Shown here one piece after another: positions 25,956 to 34,991 of a stretch of 64,000 nucleotides of DNA. Source of the DNA: Methylibium sp965279545 (GTDB lineage: Bacteria > Pseudomonadota > Gammaproteobacteria > Burkholderiales > Burkholderiaceae_C). A program made the position numbers and the translations under genes. Below the pieces are notes generated by a model. The model was not told where the DNA came from. It saw only the letters and a program-made list of their open reading frames with translations, and made no database searches. The first letter of the stretch is position 1. Every line of letters starts with the position of its first letter. The stretch spans positions 2,976,001 through 3,040,000 of the forward strand of contig NZ_OZ257250.1 in assembly GCF_965279545.1 (NCBI RefSeq). The letters run 5' to 3'.

Positions 25956-28417
25956 ACCCTCCGCTCACCGTCCACACCGACGCGCCGGCCCTCGCATGCG
26001 AACGCCTGCGCGTGCGCGGCACGGTGCAAGGCGTCGGCTTGCGGCCGACGGTGTGGCGCCTTGCGAGCGAGCTGGGCGTGGCCGGCTCGGTCGCCAACGA
26101 CGCCGACGGCGTGCTGATCGTCGCCGTCGCCACGGCGTCGCGCATCGACGAACTGGTGCAGCGCCTGCGCAGCGAGGCACCGCCGCTGGCGCGCGTCGCC
26201 GCGATCGAGCGCGAGCCGCTGGCGCTGCCGGCAAGCTTGCCCACGGGTTTCGTCATTGCCGCCAGCCGCGGCGGCGCGCCAACCACCGCCGTCGCGGCCG
26301 ACGCAGCGATGTGCGCCGAATGCCTCGCGGAAATCGTCGACCCGTTCGCGCGGCGCTTTCGCTACCCGCTGACCAATTGCACGCACTGCGGCCCGCGCCT
26401 GTCCTTCGTCACCGGCGTGCCCTACGACCGCGCGCAGACCACGATGGCCGGCTACACGATGTGCGCCGCCTGCCGCGCCGAGTACGAAGCGCCTGCCGAC
26501 CGGCGCTTCCACGCGCAGCCGATCGCCTGCCACGCCTGCGGGCCGAAGGTCGTGCTCAAGCGCCTGGACGGCCGCGCCTTCGCGCTCGACCGCTACACCT
26601 TCCTCGACGACTGCGACGCCGCCGGCACCCTGCTCGCGAAGGGCCAGGTGCTGGCGATCAAGGGCCTGGGCGGCTACCAGCTGGCCTGCGACGCCACGCA
26701 GCCTGACGCGGTGCGGCGCCTGCGCGAGATCAAGCGCCGCGAGCGCAAGCCGTTCGCGCTGATGGCCGCGTCGCTCGAGGCGGTGCGCGCCTGGTGCTGC
26801 GTCGACGACGCCGAGGCGCAATTGCTGCAATCGCCGGCCGCGCCGGTGGTGCTGCTCGTGCGCCGCCACCCGCCGCCGCCGCTGCCGCAACCGGCGATCG
26901 CCGACGCGGTGGCGCCGGGGCTGGGCACGCTGGGCTTCATGCTGCCGAGCACCGGCCTGCACCACCTGATGCTCAGGCGCATGACGCGCCCCATCGTGCT
27001 GACCAGCGGCAACCTGAGCGACGAGCCGCAGGCCACCACGCTGGCCGAGCTGACGCAGCGCTTCGGCGGGCAGATCGACTTCGTGCTCGACCACGACCGC
27101 CCGATCGCGCGCCGCGTCGACGACTCGGTGATGCGCGTCGCCGACGGCGCCCCACGCGTGCTGCGCCGCGCCCGCGGCCTGGTGCCGGCGCCGATCGCGC
27201 TGCCGCCCGGTTTCGAGGCCGCGCCGCCGGTGCTGGCCTATGGCGGCGAGCTGAAGAACACCTTCTGCCTGCTGCGGGGCGGCACGTCGGGGGCCGATGG
27301 CGGCCACGCGCTGCTGTCGCAGCACATCGGCGATCTGGAGGACGCGGCCACGCAGGCCGACTACCGCCGTGCGCTGCGCGACCTGCAATCCTTCTTCGGC
27401 TTCGAACCGCTACTGCGCGCCTGCGACCGGCATCCGGACTACCTGTCGTCCAAGCTCGCCCGCGAAGAGACCGCCCGTGACGGCGGCACGCTGGTGGAGG
27501 TCGGCCACCACCACGCCCACCTCGCCGCCTGCCTGGCCGACAACGGCTGGCCGCTCGAGGCCGGCCCGGTGCTGGGCGTGGCCCTCGACGGGCTGGGCTA
27601 CGGCGAGGACGGCAGCTTCTGGGGCGGCGAATTCGGCCTGGCCGGCTACCGCACGTTCGAGCGTCTGGGCACCTTCAAGCCGGTCGCGCTGCTCGGCGGC
27701 GAGCAGGCGATGCGCGAGCCCTGGCGCAACACCTATGCGCACCTGATGGCCGAGATGGGTTGGGCCGCGTTCACGATGAACTACGCCGAACTCGAGCTTC
27801 ATGCCTTCCTCACCGCCAAGCCGCGCGAGCTGCTCGACGCGATGCTGAAGAAGCGCCTCAACTCACCGCTCGCCAGCTCCTGCGGCCGCCTGTTCGATGC
27901 CGCCGCCGCGGCCATGGGCCTGTGCCGCGAGCGCGCCGCCTACGAAGGCCAGGGCGCGATCGAGATGGAGGCGCTGGTCGATGCGGAGGTGCTGGCGCAC
28001 GAGGACGAAGCGCTCGGTTACCCGTTCACGATCCCCCGGCTGAAGGACAGCGGCCTGCCCTACATCGAGCCGCTGGCGATGTGGAGCGCGCTGCTCGGCG
28101 ACCTGATCCTGAAGACGCCGGTGCCGGTGATGGCGGCGCGCTTCCACAAGGGGCTGGCGCTGGCGATCGTGAAGATGGTCGACCAGCTCGCGCATGCCGG
28201 CCGCAGTGAGGAGCCGCAGCGCCACGTGGCGCTGAGCGGCGGCGTGTTCCAGAACAAGGCCCTGCTCGAAGGCGTCGCCACCCGGCTGCGCGCGCAGGGC
28301 TACACCGTGCTCACGCACCGGCAGCTGCCGTGCAACGACGGCGGGCTGGCGCTGGGCCAGGCCGTGGTCGCCGCGGCACGCGCGCTGCCCCACCAGGAGA
28401 CACCCCCATGTGCCTAG
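25952..28417 (+). CDS. hypF: Carbamoyltransferase HypF
   Basis: An 821-residue maturation enzyme that turns carbamoyl phosphate into the cyanide ligands of the NiFe site, handing the carbamoyl group to HypE. The domains in order are acylphosphatase (VRGTVQGVGLRPTVWRL, about 14-100), two zinc-finger-like Cys4 motifs (CAECL..CTHCG and CAACR..CHACG), YrdC-like (AIKGLGGYQLACDA onward), and Kae1-like with the VGHHHAHLAACLADNG metal site. Length is slightly above the usual 750. The ATG 25952 overlaps the NHL gene stop. Confidence 0.97.
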   Translation: MNPPLTVHTDAPALACERLRVRGTVQGVGLRPTVWRLASELGVAGSVANDADGVLIVAVATASRIDELVQRLRSEAPPLARVAAIEREPLALPASLPTGFVIAASRGGAPTTAVAADAAMCAECLAEIVDPFARRFRYPLTNCTHCGPRLSFVTGVPYDRAQTTMAGYTMCAACRAEYEAPADRRFHAQPIACHACGPKVVLKRLDGRAFALDRYTFLDDCDAAGTLLAKGQVLAIKGLGGYQLACDATQPDAVRRLREIKRRERKPFALMAASLEAVRAWCCVDDAEAQLLQSPAAPVVLLVRRHPPPPLPQPAIADAVAPGLGTLGFMLPSTGLHHLMLRRMTRPIVLTSGNLSDEPQATTLAELTQRFGGQIDFVLDHDRPIARRVDDSVMRVADGAPRVLRRARGLVPAPIALPPGFEAAPPVLAYGGELKNTFCLLRGGTSGADGGHALLSQHIGDLEDAATQADYRRALRDLQSFFGFEPLLRACDRHPDYLSSKLAREETARDGGTLVEVGHHHAHLAACLADNGWPLEAGPVLGVALDGLGYGEDGSFWGGEFGLAGYRTFERLGTFKPVALLGGEQAMREPWRNTYAHLMAEMGWAAFTMNYAELELHAFLTAKPRELLDAMLKKRLNSPLASSCGRLFDAAAAAMGLCRERAAYEGQGAIEMEALVDAEVLAHEDEALGYPFTIPRLKDSGLPYIEPLAMWSALLGDLILKTPVPVMAARFHKGLALAIVKMVDQLAHAGRSEEPQRHVALSGGVFQNKALLEGVATRLRAQGYTVLTHRQLPCNDGGLALGQAVVAAARALPHQETPPCA

Positions 28418-28725
28418 GCATTCCCGGCCAGATCGTCGCGATCACCAGTGCGCCGAACAAGCTCGCGATGGTGGAGGTGCTCGGCGTGCGCCGCGAGATC
28501 AACATCGCCTGCGTCGTGAACGAGCAGCACCCGGTGCCCGCCTGTGTGGGCGACTGGGTGCTGGTGCACGTGGGCTTCGCGATGAGCCGCATCGACGAGA
28601 CCGAGGCCCGGCTCACGCTGGAAGTGCTGCAGCAGCTGGGCGAGGCGCAGGCCGAGCTGCAGGCGATGCGCACCGCGGATGCCAGCCTGAGCGCTGGCCC
28701 GCAGCGCGCCCTCGCCGTCGGTTGA
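28408..28725 (+). CDS. hypC: Hydrogenase assembly chaperone HypC
   Basis: A 105-residue chaperone that carries the Fe(CN)2CO unit with HypD to the large subunit. The essential N-terminal MCLGIPGQI (Cys2) and GDWVLVHVGFAM are present. It overlaps the end of hypF by 10 bp. The C-terminal tail after residue 80 is longer than in Escherichia coli HypC and alanine-rich. Confidence 0.95.
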   Translation: MCLGIPGQIVAITSAPNKLAMVEVLGVRREINIACVVNEQHPVPACVGDWVLVHVGFAMSRIDETEARLTLEVLQQLGEAQAELQAMRTADASLSAGPQRALAVG

Positions 28726-28732
28726 GACCGCC

Positions 28733-29416
28733 ATGAGCAACGACCACGAACTCGCCGGTCTCTACCCGCACCTGGGCGGCACGCCGGCCGACCCGGCGGC
28801 GATGACCGAGGCGCTGCTCGAATCGGTGCGCCAGAAGGCGGCCGACAGCGTGCAGGTCAAGCAGCGCTTCTTTGCCGACCACGGGCCGCGCATCGTCGCT
28901 GCCGCGCAGCTGCTCGCGGCCTGCTACCGCGGCGGCGGACGCATCTACACCATGGGCAACGGCGGCTCGAGCTGCGATGCGGCCCACCTCGCGGTGGAGT
29001 TCCAGCACCCGATCACGGCCGGCCGCCCGGCGCTGCCGGCCGTCAACCTGAGCCAGGACATGGCCATGATCACCGCGGTGGGCAACGACCTCGGCTTCCA
29101 GCACGTGTACACGCGGCAGGTGGCGGCCTATGTCGACCGGCACGACTGCCTGGTCGGCATCTCGACCAGCGGCAACTCCGAGAACCTGCTCGCGGCCTTC
29201 GCGGCGGCCAAGCAGCGCTCGGCCATGACGCTCGGCCTGGCCGGCGGCGACGGCGGACGCATGGCGACCAGCCCGCACGTCGACTGCTGCCTCGTGGTGC
29301 CGACCGACAGCATCCACCGCGTGCAGGAGACCCATGTCACGCTGTACCACATCCTCTGGGACCTGACGCACACGCTGCTGGCCGACGATCGCGGACCGGG
29401 AAGGGAGGCGCCATGA
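28733..29416 (+). CDS. SIS-domain protein (GmhA/phosphoheptose isomerase-like) in hyp operon
   Basis: A 227-residue sugar isomerase-type protein: MGNGGSSCDAAHLAVEF and GISTSGNSENLLAAF are the phosphosugar-binding SIS motifs, and the overall sequence resembles sedoheptulose-7-phosphate isomerase GmhA. Its place is unusual: it sits between hypC (7 bp gap) and hypD (ATGA overlap), so it is translated with the maturation genes. Ordinary lipopolysaccharide heptose synthesis would not need this location; a role in hydrogenase maturation, for example linked to ligand supply, is possible but unproven. No LPS genes are nearby. Confidence 0.85.
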   Translation: MSNDHELAGLYPHLGGTPADPAAMTEALLESVRQKAADSVQVKQRFFADHGPRIVAAAQLLAACYRGGGRIYTMGNGGSSCDAAHLAVEFQHPITAGRPALPAVNLSQDMAMITAVGNDLGFQHVYTRQVAAYVDRHDCLVGISTSGNSENLLAAFAAAKQRSAMTLGLAGGDGGRMATSPHVDCCLVVPTDSIHRVQETHVTLYHILWDLTHTLLADDRGPGREAP

Positions 29417-30570
29417 AATTCGCCGACGAGTTCCGCGACCCGGCGCTGGCGCGCTCGCTGGTGGCCGAGATCGCGCGCCTGGCCGACGGTCTGGCGGCCC
29501 ATGCCGCGCGCCCGCTGCAGGTGATGGAGGTGTGCGGCGGCCACACCCACACGATCTTCCGCTACGGCCTCAAGGACCTGCTGCCGGCGAGCATCGAGTT
29601 CGTGCACGGCCCGGGATGCCCGGTGTGCGTGCTGCCGATGGGCCGCGTGGACGACTGCGTGGCGATCGCCGAGCACCCGCAGGTCATCATGACCACCTTC
29701 GGCGACGCGATGCGCGTGCCGGGCTCGAAGAAGAGCCTGCTGCAGGCCAAGGCCGACGGCGCCGACGTACGCACCGTCTACTCGCCGCTCGACGCGCTGA
29801 AGCTCGCGCAGGCCCATCCCGAGCGCGAGGTGGTGTTCTTCGCGCTCGGCTTCGAGACCACGATGCCGAGCACCGCGCTCACCGTGCTGCAGGCCGAGGC
29901 GATGGGGGTGCGCAACTTCTCGCTGTTCTGCAACCACATCACCATCATCCCGACCGTCAAGGCCATCCTCGATTCGCCCGACCTGCAGATCGACGGCTTC
30001 CTCGGCCCGGGCCACGTGAGCATGGTGATCGGCAGCACGCCCTACGAGTTCATCGCGCGGCGCTACGGCAAGCCCCTGGTCATCGCCGGCTTCGAGCCGC
30101 TGGACATCCTGCAGTCGCTGTGGATGGTGGTCCTGCAGCTGGCCGAAGGCCGCAGCGAGGTCGAGAACCAGTACCGGCGCGTGGTGCCCGAGCCCGGCAA
30201 CACGCCGGCGCTGCAGGCCATCGCCCGGGTGTTCGAGCTGCGCGAGTTCTTCGAGTGGCGCGGGCTCGGCTCGATCGACCATTCCGGCATCCGCATGCGC
30301 GAGGCCTACGCGGCCTACGACGCCGAACGCCGCTTCTCGGTGCCGAACCTGAAGATCGCCGACCCCAAGAGCTGCCAGTGCGGCGAGGTGCTCAAGGGCG
30401 TGATCAAGCCGCCGCAGTGCAAGGTGTTCGGCACGCTGTGCCGGCCCGAGACGCCGCTGGGCGCGCTGATGGTGTCGAGCGAAGGCGCCTGCGCGGCGCA
30501 CTACCAGTACGCGCGCATCGCGATGCCGAAGCGGGTGGCCGCCGACGCGGCGGCGGCCGTGGCGAGCTGA
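29413..30570 (+). CDS. hypD: Hydrogenase formation protein HypD
   Basis: A 385-residue FeS scaffold on which the Fe(CN)2CO group is assembled with HypC. The conserved cysteine motifs are VMEVCGGHTHTIFRYG, VHGPGCPVCVLPM, and the C-terminal [4Fe-4S] cysteines in CQCGEVLKG, PPQCKVFGTLC and SEGACAAHY. ATGA overlap with the SIS gene. Confidence 0.97.
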   Translation: MKFADEFRDPALARSLVAEIARLADGLAAHAARPLQVMEVCGGHTHTIFRYGLKDLLPASIEFVHGPGCPVCVLPMGRVDDCVAIAEHPQVIMTTFGDAMRVPGSKKSLLQAKADGADVRTVYSPLDALKLAQAHPEREVVFFALGFETTMPSTALTVLQAEAMGVRNFSLFCNHITIIPTVKAILDSPDLQIDGFLGPGHVSMVIGSTPYEFIARRYGKPLVIAGFEPLDILQSLWMVVLQLAEGRSEVENQYRRVVPEPGNTPALQAIARVFELREFFEWRGLGSIDHSGIRMREAYAAYDAERRFSVPNLKIADPKSCQCGEVLKGVIKPPQCKVFGTLCRPETPLGALMVSSEGACAAHYQYARIAMPKRVAADAAAAVAS

Positions 30571-30577
30571 GCCGGCC

Positions 30578-31612
30578 ATGGGCAAGATCCGCGACGCCTC
30601 GATCACGCTGGCCCACGGCAGCGGCGGCCGCGCGATGCGCGAGCTGATCGAGCGCCTGATCGTGCCGGCCTTCGACAACCCGCTGCTCTGCGGCCTGGAA
30701 GACCAGGCGCGCATCGGCCTGCACGGCCTGCTGGCGCACGGCGACCGGCTCGCCTTCACGACCGACAGCTACGTGGTCTCGCCGCTGTTCTTCGCCGGCG
30801 GCGACATCGGCACGCTGGCGGTCTGCGGCACCGTCAACGACCTCGCGGTGTCGGGCGCGCTGCCGCTCTACCTGTCCTGCGGCCTGGTCATCGAGGAAGG
30901 CCTGGCGACCAGCGAGCTGGAGCGCGTGCTCGCGTCGATGGCAGCGCAGGCGCGCGCGGCCGGCGTCGCGGTGGTCACCGGCGACACCAAGGTCGTGCAG
31001 CGCGGCGCGGCCGACCGGCTGTTCATCAACACCGCCGGGCTGGGTGTGGTGCCGGCGGGCGTCGACATCTCGGCGACGCGGGCGCGCCCGGGTGACGTGG
31101 TGATCGTCAACGGCCCGCTCGGCGACCACGCGGTGGCGATCCTGCTGGCGCGCAACGAGCTCGACCTGCACGCCGACATCGCCAGCGACTGCCAGCCGCT
31201 GCACGGCCTGGTGCAGGCCATGCTGGCGGTCTGCGCGGACATTCATTGCCTGCGGGACGCCACGCGCGGCGGCGTGGCGACGGTGCTGAACGAGTTCGCC
31301 GTCAGCTCGCGCGTCGGCGTGCGCGTGAACGAGCACGCGCTGCCGGTGCGCCCCGAGGTGCGCGGCGCCTGCGAGATCCTGGGCCTGGACGTGCTCTACA
31401 TGGCCAACGAGGGCAAGCTGGTGGCCGTGCTGCCGCGCTCGCACGCCGACGCGGTGCTGACGGCGATGCAGGCGCACCCGGCCGGCGCCGGCGCGGCGGT
31501 GATCGGCGAGATCGTCGCCGAGCCGGCCGGCAGCGTGCTGCTGGACACGCTGTTCGGCGGCCGGCGCGTCGTCGACATGCTGGTCGGCGAGCAGCTGCCG
31601 CGCATCTGCTGA
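30578..31612 (+). CDS. hypE: Carbamoyl dehydratase HypE
   Basis: A 344-residue PurM-like enzyme that dehydrates the carbamoyl group to a thiocyanate on its own C-terminal cysteine. The protein ends with LPRIC, the invariant final Cys, and carries HGSGGRAMRELI near the N-terminus plus TTDSYVVSPLFFAGGDIG and DATRGGVATVLNE. It follows hypD after 7 bp. Confidence 0.97.
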   Translation: MGKIRDASITLAHGSGGRAMRELIERLIVPAFDNPLLCGLEDQARIGLHGLLAHGDRLAFTTDSYVVSPLFFAGGDIGTLAVCGTVNDLAVSGALPLYLSCGLVIEEGLATSELERVLASMAAQARAAGVAVVTGDTKVVQRGAADRLFINTAGLGVVPAGVDISATRARPGDVVIVNGPLGDHAVAILLARNELDLHADIASDCQPLHGLVQAMLAVCADIHCLRDATRGGVATVLNEFAVSSRVGVRVNEHALPVRPEVRGACEILGLDVLYMANEGKLVAVLPRSHADAVLTAMQAHPAGAGAAVIGEIVAEPAGSVLLDTLFGGRRVVDMLVGEQLPRIC

Positions 31613-31642
31613 AGCGCGCCTCACGCAACGCGACGACCGGCC

Positions 31643-31984
31643 ATGCACGAACTCGGCATCACCCGCAGCGTGGTCGCGATCGTCAGCGAGCGGGCACAGG
31701 GCCAGAAGGTGCTGCGCGTCACGCTGGAGGTCGGCCGGCTGTCGGGGCTGATGGCCGAGGCGATCCGCTTCTGCTTCGACCTGTGCAGCGAGGGCACGCC
31801 GCTGCAAGGCGCCGTGCTGGAGATCATCGAGCCCGAAGGCCGGGGGCGTTGCGGCGCCTGCGGCAGCGAACACGCGCTGACGATGCCGCTCGGGCGCTGC
31901 CCGGCCTGCCATGCACCGAGCCTGCGCATCGTCGCCGGCGAGGAACTGAAGATCCGCGAGATGGAGGTGGAATCATGTGTGTGA
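31643..31984 (+). CDS. hypA: Nickel metallochaperone HypA
   Basis: A 113-residue protein that inserts nickel together with HypB. The N-terminal MHELGITRSVV includes His2, the nickel ligand, and the zinc site is formed by CGACG and CPACH. It overlaps hypB by 10 bp. Confidence 0.96.
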   Translation: MHELGITRSVVAIVSERAQGQKVLRVTLEVGRLSGLMAEAIRFCFDLCSEGTPLQGAVLEIIEPEGRGRCGACGSEHALTMPLGRCPACHAPSLRIVAGEELKIREMEVESCV

Positions 31985-32937
31985 CCTGCGGCTGCAGCGG
32001 CGACGGCCCCGCCACCGTATCGATGCCCGGCGCACCGACGGAGCCTGCGCGCGAACACGGGCCGGTGCACACCCACGCGGACGGCACGACGCACTCGCAT
32101 GAGCCCACGCACGGGCGAGATCACGATGTCGGGCACGCGCATCACGCACACGAAGACGAGCACACACACCAGCATGGGCATGGGCACGAGCACGAGCACG
32201 ACGACCACGCGCACGGTCATGGACACGACCGCACGCATGACCACACCCCCCTGCGGGTGCCGGGCCGCGACACCCAGACCATCGCACTCGAGGCCGCGGT
32301 GCTCGGCAAGAACCAGGCGCTGGCCGAGCGCAACCGGGGCTGGCTGGCCGGACGCGGGGTGTTGGCGCTCAACCTGATGAGCAGTCCGGGTGCCGGCAAG
32401 ACCACGCTGCTGGAGCGCTGCATCCGTGACCTGCAGGGGCAGGTGGGCATCGCCGTCGTCGAGGGCGACCAGGCCACCGAGAACGACGCCGAGCGCATCC
32501 GCGCCACCGGTGCAGCGGCGGTGCAGGTGAACACCGGCACCGGCTGCCACCTGGAGGCGGACATGCTGCAGCGTGCGCTGCAGCTGCTGCAACCGCTGCC
32601 GGGCTCGGTGTTGATGATCGAGAATGTGGGCAACCTGGTCTGCCCGGCGCTGTTCGACCTCGGAGAACAGGCGCGCGTGGTGATCTTCTCGGTCACCGAG
32701 GGCGAGGACAAGCCCCTCAAGTACCCCCACATGTTCAAGGCCGCCGACGTGCTGCTGCTCAGCAAGACCGACCTGCTGCCCCACTTGCGCGTGGACCTGC
32801 GGCGCATGGTCGACAACGCGCTGCGCATCAACCCGCGGCTGAAGATCTTCCCGGTGTCGGCCTACAGCGGCGAGGGGCTGGACGCCTGGTACGGCTGGCT
32901 GCGCGATGAACTCGCAACGATCGGAGTGGCAGCGTGA
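31975..32937 (+). CDS. hypB: Nickel-binding GTPase HypB with histidine-rich region
   Basis: A 320-residue GTPase for nickel delivery. The N-terminus has the CxxCGC high-affinity nickel motif (MCVTCGCSG). Residues about 30-90 are a histidine/aspartate-rich tract with repeated HGHEHEHDDHAHGHG-type clusters, as in HypB proteins that store nickel. The G domain has the P-loop MSSPGAGKTTLLE, the EGDQATENDAERI switch and the SKTDLLPH base-recognition motif. It lies between hypA and a nickel permease gene, with overlaps on both sides. Confidence 0.97.
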   Translation: MCVTCGCSGDGPATVSMPGAPTEPAREHGPVHTHADGTTHSHEPTHGRDHDVGHAHHAHEDEHTHQHGHGHEHEHDDHAHGHGHDRTHDHTPLRVPGRDTQTIALEAAVLGKNQALAERNRGWLAGRGVLALNLMSSPGAGKTTLLERCIRDLQGQVGIAVVEGDQATENDAERIRATGAAAVQVNTGTGCHLEADMLQRALQLLQPLPGSVLMIENVGNLVCPALFDLGEQARVVIFSVTEGEDKPLKYPHMFKAADVLLLSKTDLLPHLRVDLRRMVDNALRINPRLKIFPVSAYSGEGLDAWYGWLRDELATIGVAA

Positions 32938-33686
32938 TCACCGGCACCGTGCTGCTGTTCGGGCTGCTGTTCGGCATGCAGCACGCGCTGGAGGCCGACC
33001 ACCTGGCGGCCGTGGCCACGCTGGTCACGCGCGAGAAGGACACGCGCCGCGTCATCCGCCAGGGCGTGTTCTGGGGCCTGGGCCACTCGCTGACCTTGCT
33101 GCTGTTCGGCGGCCTGGTGATGGTGATCGGCGTGGTGCTGTCGGAGCGCTGGGTGCACGGGCTCGAGGGCGCGGTCGGCGTGATGCTGGTGCTGCTCGGC
33201 CTGGACCTGCTGCGCCGCCTGTGGCGCGAGCGGGTGCACTTCCATGCGCACTCGCATCCTCGCGCCGACGCGCCCGCCGAAGCGCAGGCGGCCGCTGCAG
33301 CCACCACCGACACCACCACGCACTTTCACGCCCACTCGCACCGCGGCGAGACCGCGCCGCACGACCGCCGGCAGCACCGCCACGAACACCACCCGCTGCC
33401 GCTGCGCGCGCTGCTGGTCGGCATGGTGCACGGCCTCGCCGGCTCGGCCGCGCTGGTGCTGCTGACGCTGCAGCAGGTGCGCAACCCCTGGGTCGGCCTG
33501 CTCTACGTGGTGCTGTTCGGCCTGGGCTCGGTGCTGGGCATGGCCGCGCTGTCGTGGACCGTGTCGCTGCCGATGCGGTTGACGGCCACGCACCTGAGCC
33601 GCTACCACCGCGCGCTCAGCGCGACGGTGGCGCTGTTCAGCATCGGGCTGGGGCTGCGGGTGGTGGTGAGCCAGTGGGGGGCGTGA
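32934..33686 (+). CDS. Nickel permease (NicO/UreH-like)
   Basis: A 250-residue membrane protein with about six transmembrane helices. The first helix carries HALEADH, the Hx4DH nickel/cobalt transporter signature. A central soluble loop (about residues 100-155) is rich in histidine (HFHAHSH, HRHEHHPLP). GTG start in a 4-bp overlap with hypB, so uptake is coupled to maturation. Family members move Ni or Co; the location argues for nickel. It closes the hydrogenase cluster. Confidence 0.88.
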   Translation: MITGTVLLFGLLFGMQHALEADHLAAVATLVTREKDTRRVIRQGVFWGLGHSLTLLLFGGLVMVIGVVLSERWVHGLEGAVGVMLVLLGLDLLRRLWRERVHFHAHSHPRADAPAEAQAAAAATTDTTTHFHAHSHRGETAPHDRRQHRHEHHPLPLRALLVGMVHGLAGSAALVLLTLQQVRNPWVGLLYVVLFGLGSVLGMAALSWTVSLPMRLTATHLSRYHRALSATVALFSIGLGLRVVVSQWGA

Positions 33687-33704
33687 AACCGAGGACGAAG
33701 GCGC

Positions 33705-34727
33705 TCACCGGTGCTGCGCGAGCCTGTTCACCATTGCCACGATCGCCCTCATTTGCAGGCTCGACTTGTTGGCGTAGTTCCCGCCGGTGTAGCCCCACCA
33801 GTCCCAGCAGCCCTGCGGGTTGGACGGGATCGCCGACTTGTTGACCTGCGGATAGAGCACGAGGATGTGGTTGCTGTCGGCCCAGTTGTTGTAGCCCGTG
33901 TCGGCATAGAACTGATCCCCGACCGACTCGGACGACTGCACGCAGCCGTGGATCGCCACATGGACCTTGCAGTGCGCATCGGATGCGGTGCAGCTGCGCG
34001 GCACGTACAGGTAGGCCGTGTCGGCCATGCCGGTGGCGACGGCGGCATAGGCGCGCTGATCGAAGCTGACGATCTGCCCGGTGGGTGTGTCGACGCGGGG
34101 ATTGAGTGCGCCATAGATGTGCTGCAACAGCGCCCCGGCCTGGTCATAGCCCTCGCTGCCGACATTGCAATGGTTGATGTAGGGGGCGGCGTTGGCAGCG
34201 CAGTCGTTGCCATAGCCCGGCGTGATCACCGCATGTCCCGCCGGCACCTGGTTGACATATTTCAGCTTGTCTCCCTTGACCCCCATCTGCTGGAAGAACG
34301 ACACCGTGGCATCGACCGCCGGCTGGCGCACGATGGTGTCGTCGGTCCCGCTGAAGACATAGATGCGGCGCTTGCTCAGGTTGCTGAGCGGGTCGATCCA
34401 GCGCGCGCGCGAGAAACCTTTCGCGGCGTTGGCCATCAGCACGGGATTGGGCGGAAAAAAGGGCACCTGCCCCATGCAGATGCCCGCAAGGAACACGTTG
34501 TTTGCCGCGCAGTAGTAGGGACCGCCGGCAACGACACCAGCACCGATGAACGACCGCGAATAGGCCACTTGCAACTGCACGGCCATGAATGCGCCGGAGG
34601 ACAGTCCGGACACCGACGTCTGTTGTGGGTCTGCGCCGTAGGCGGGAAGGCTCGCCGGCGCAGCGACCGCCGAGCCGGCCACAAGGCCCGCAAGCATGAG
34701 GCTCGCGAGGGAACGAGACATGTGCAT
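33705..34727 (-). CDS. phaZ: Secreted/periplasmic poly(3-hydroxybutyrate) depolymerase
   Basis: A 340-residue protein with a signal peptide (ASLMLAGLVAGSAVA) and an alpha/beta-hydrolase core. The lipase box is GLSSGAF, the catalytic Asp is likely in YVFSGTDDTIV, and the His is in the HGCVQSS region. The C-terminal GCWDWWGYTG is typical of the short PHB depolymerase group. It would hydrolyse PHB or its oligomers outside the cytoplasm. The ATG 34727 has AAGGAGGT upstream. It is convergent with the nickel permease. Confidence 0.85.
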   Translation of the reverse strand: MHMSRSLASLMLAGLVAGSAVAAPASLPAYGADPQQTSVSGLSSGAFMAVQLQVAYSRSFIGAGVVAGGPYYCAANNVFLAGICMGQVPFFPPNPVLMANAAKGFSRARWIDPLSNLSKRRIYVFSGTDDTIVRQPAVDATVSFFQQMGVKGDKLKYVNQVPAGHAVITPGYGNDCAANAAPYINHCNVGSEGYDQAGALLQHIYGALNPRVDTPTGQIVSFDQRAYAAVATGMADTAYLYVPRSCTASDAHCKVHVAIHGCVQSSESVGDQFYADTGYNNWADSNHILVLYPQVNKSAIPSNPQGCWDWWGYTGGNYANKSSLQMRAIVAMVNRLAQHR

Positions 34728-34927
34728 GGTGACCTCCTTGAACGTGGGACTTCGGATTTGCAGGAAATCGGCTGCGGGGACAAGCATCAGGCATGCCACG
34801 CAGCGGCTTCGGCGAATTCGAGCGACGACTTCTCCGATGGTCGCTGCCGACAACCGACAACCCATGGCCCACCACCGTGGTGCCCGTGCCGGCAACGCGA
34901 GTCCATCCGCAAGGACCTTGAGTCATC

Positions 34928-34969
34928 TTGATCGTCATCAAGGTCGCCGGATGTCGTTGGCCCTAGCCT
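34928..34969 (+). promoter_or_regulatory. FNR/ANR-type box with class II spacing
   Basis: TTGATCGTCATCAA (34928-34941) is a perfect TTGAT-N4-ATCAA box. A -10-like TAGCCT (34964-34969) would place transcription start near 34976, putting the box centre at about -41.5, the class II activation position. The desaturase ATG lies at 34992. Confidence 0.7.
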
Positions 34970-34991
34970 CCAGCATTTCGACCCGTGCCCC

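Noticed and set aside
28733..29416. SIS protein as evidence for an LPS heptose synthesis cluster
   Set aside because: No other heptose genes (hldE, gmhB, waa) are near, and the gene is coupled to hypD.
31975..32250. Histidine-rich repeats as a tandem DNA repeat or CRISPR-like array
   Set aside because: The repetition is at protein level (His/Asp codons) within hypB, with no regular repeat-spacer structure.
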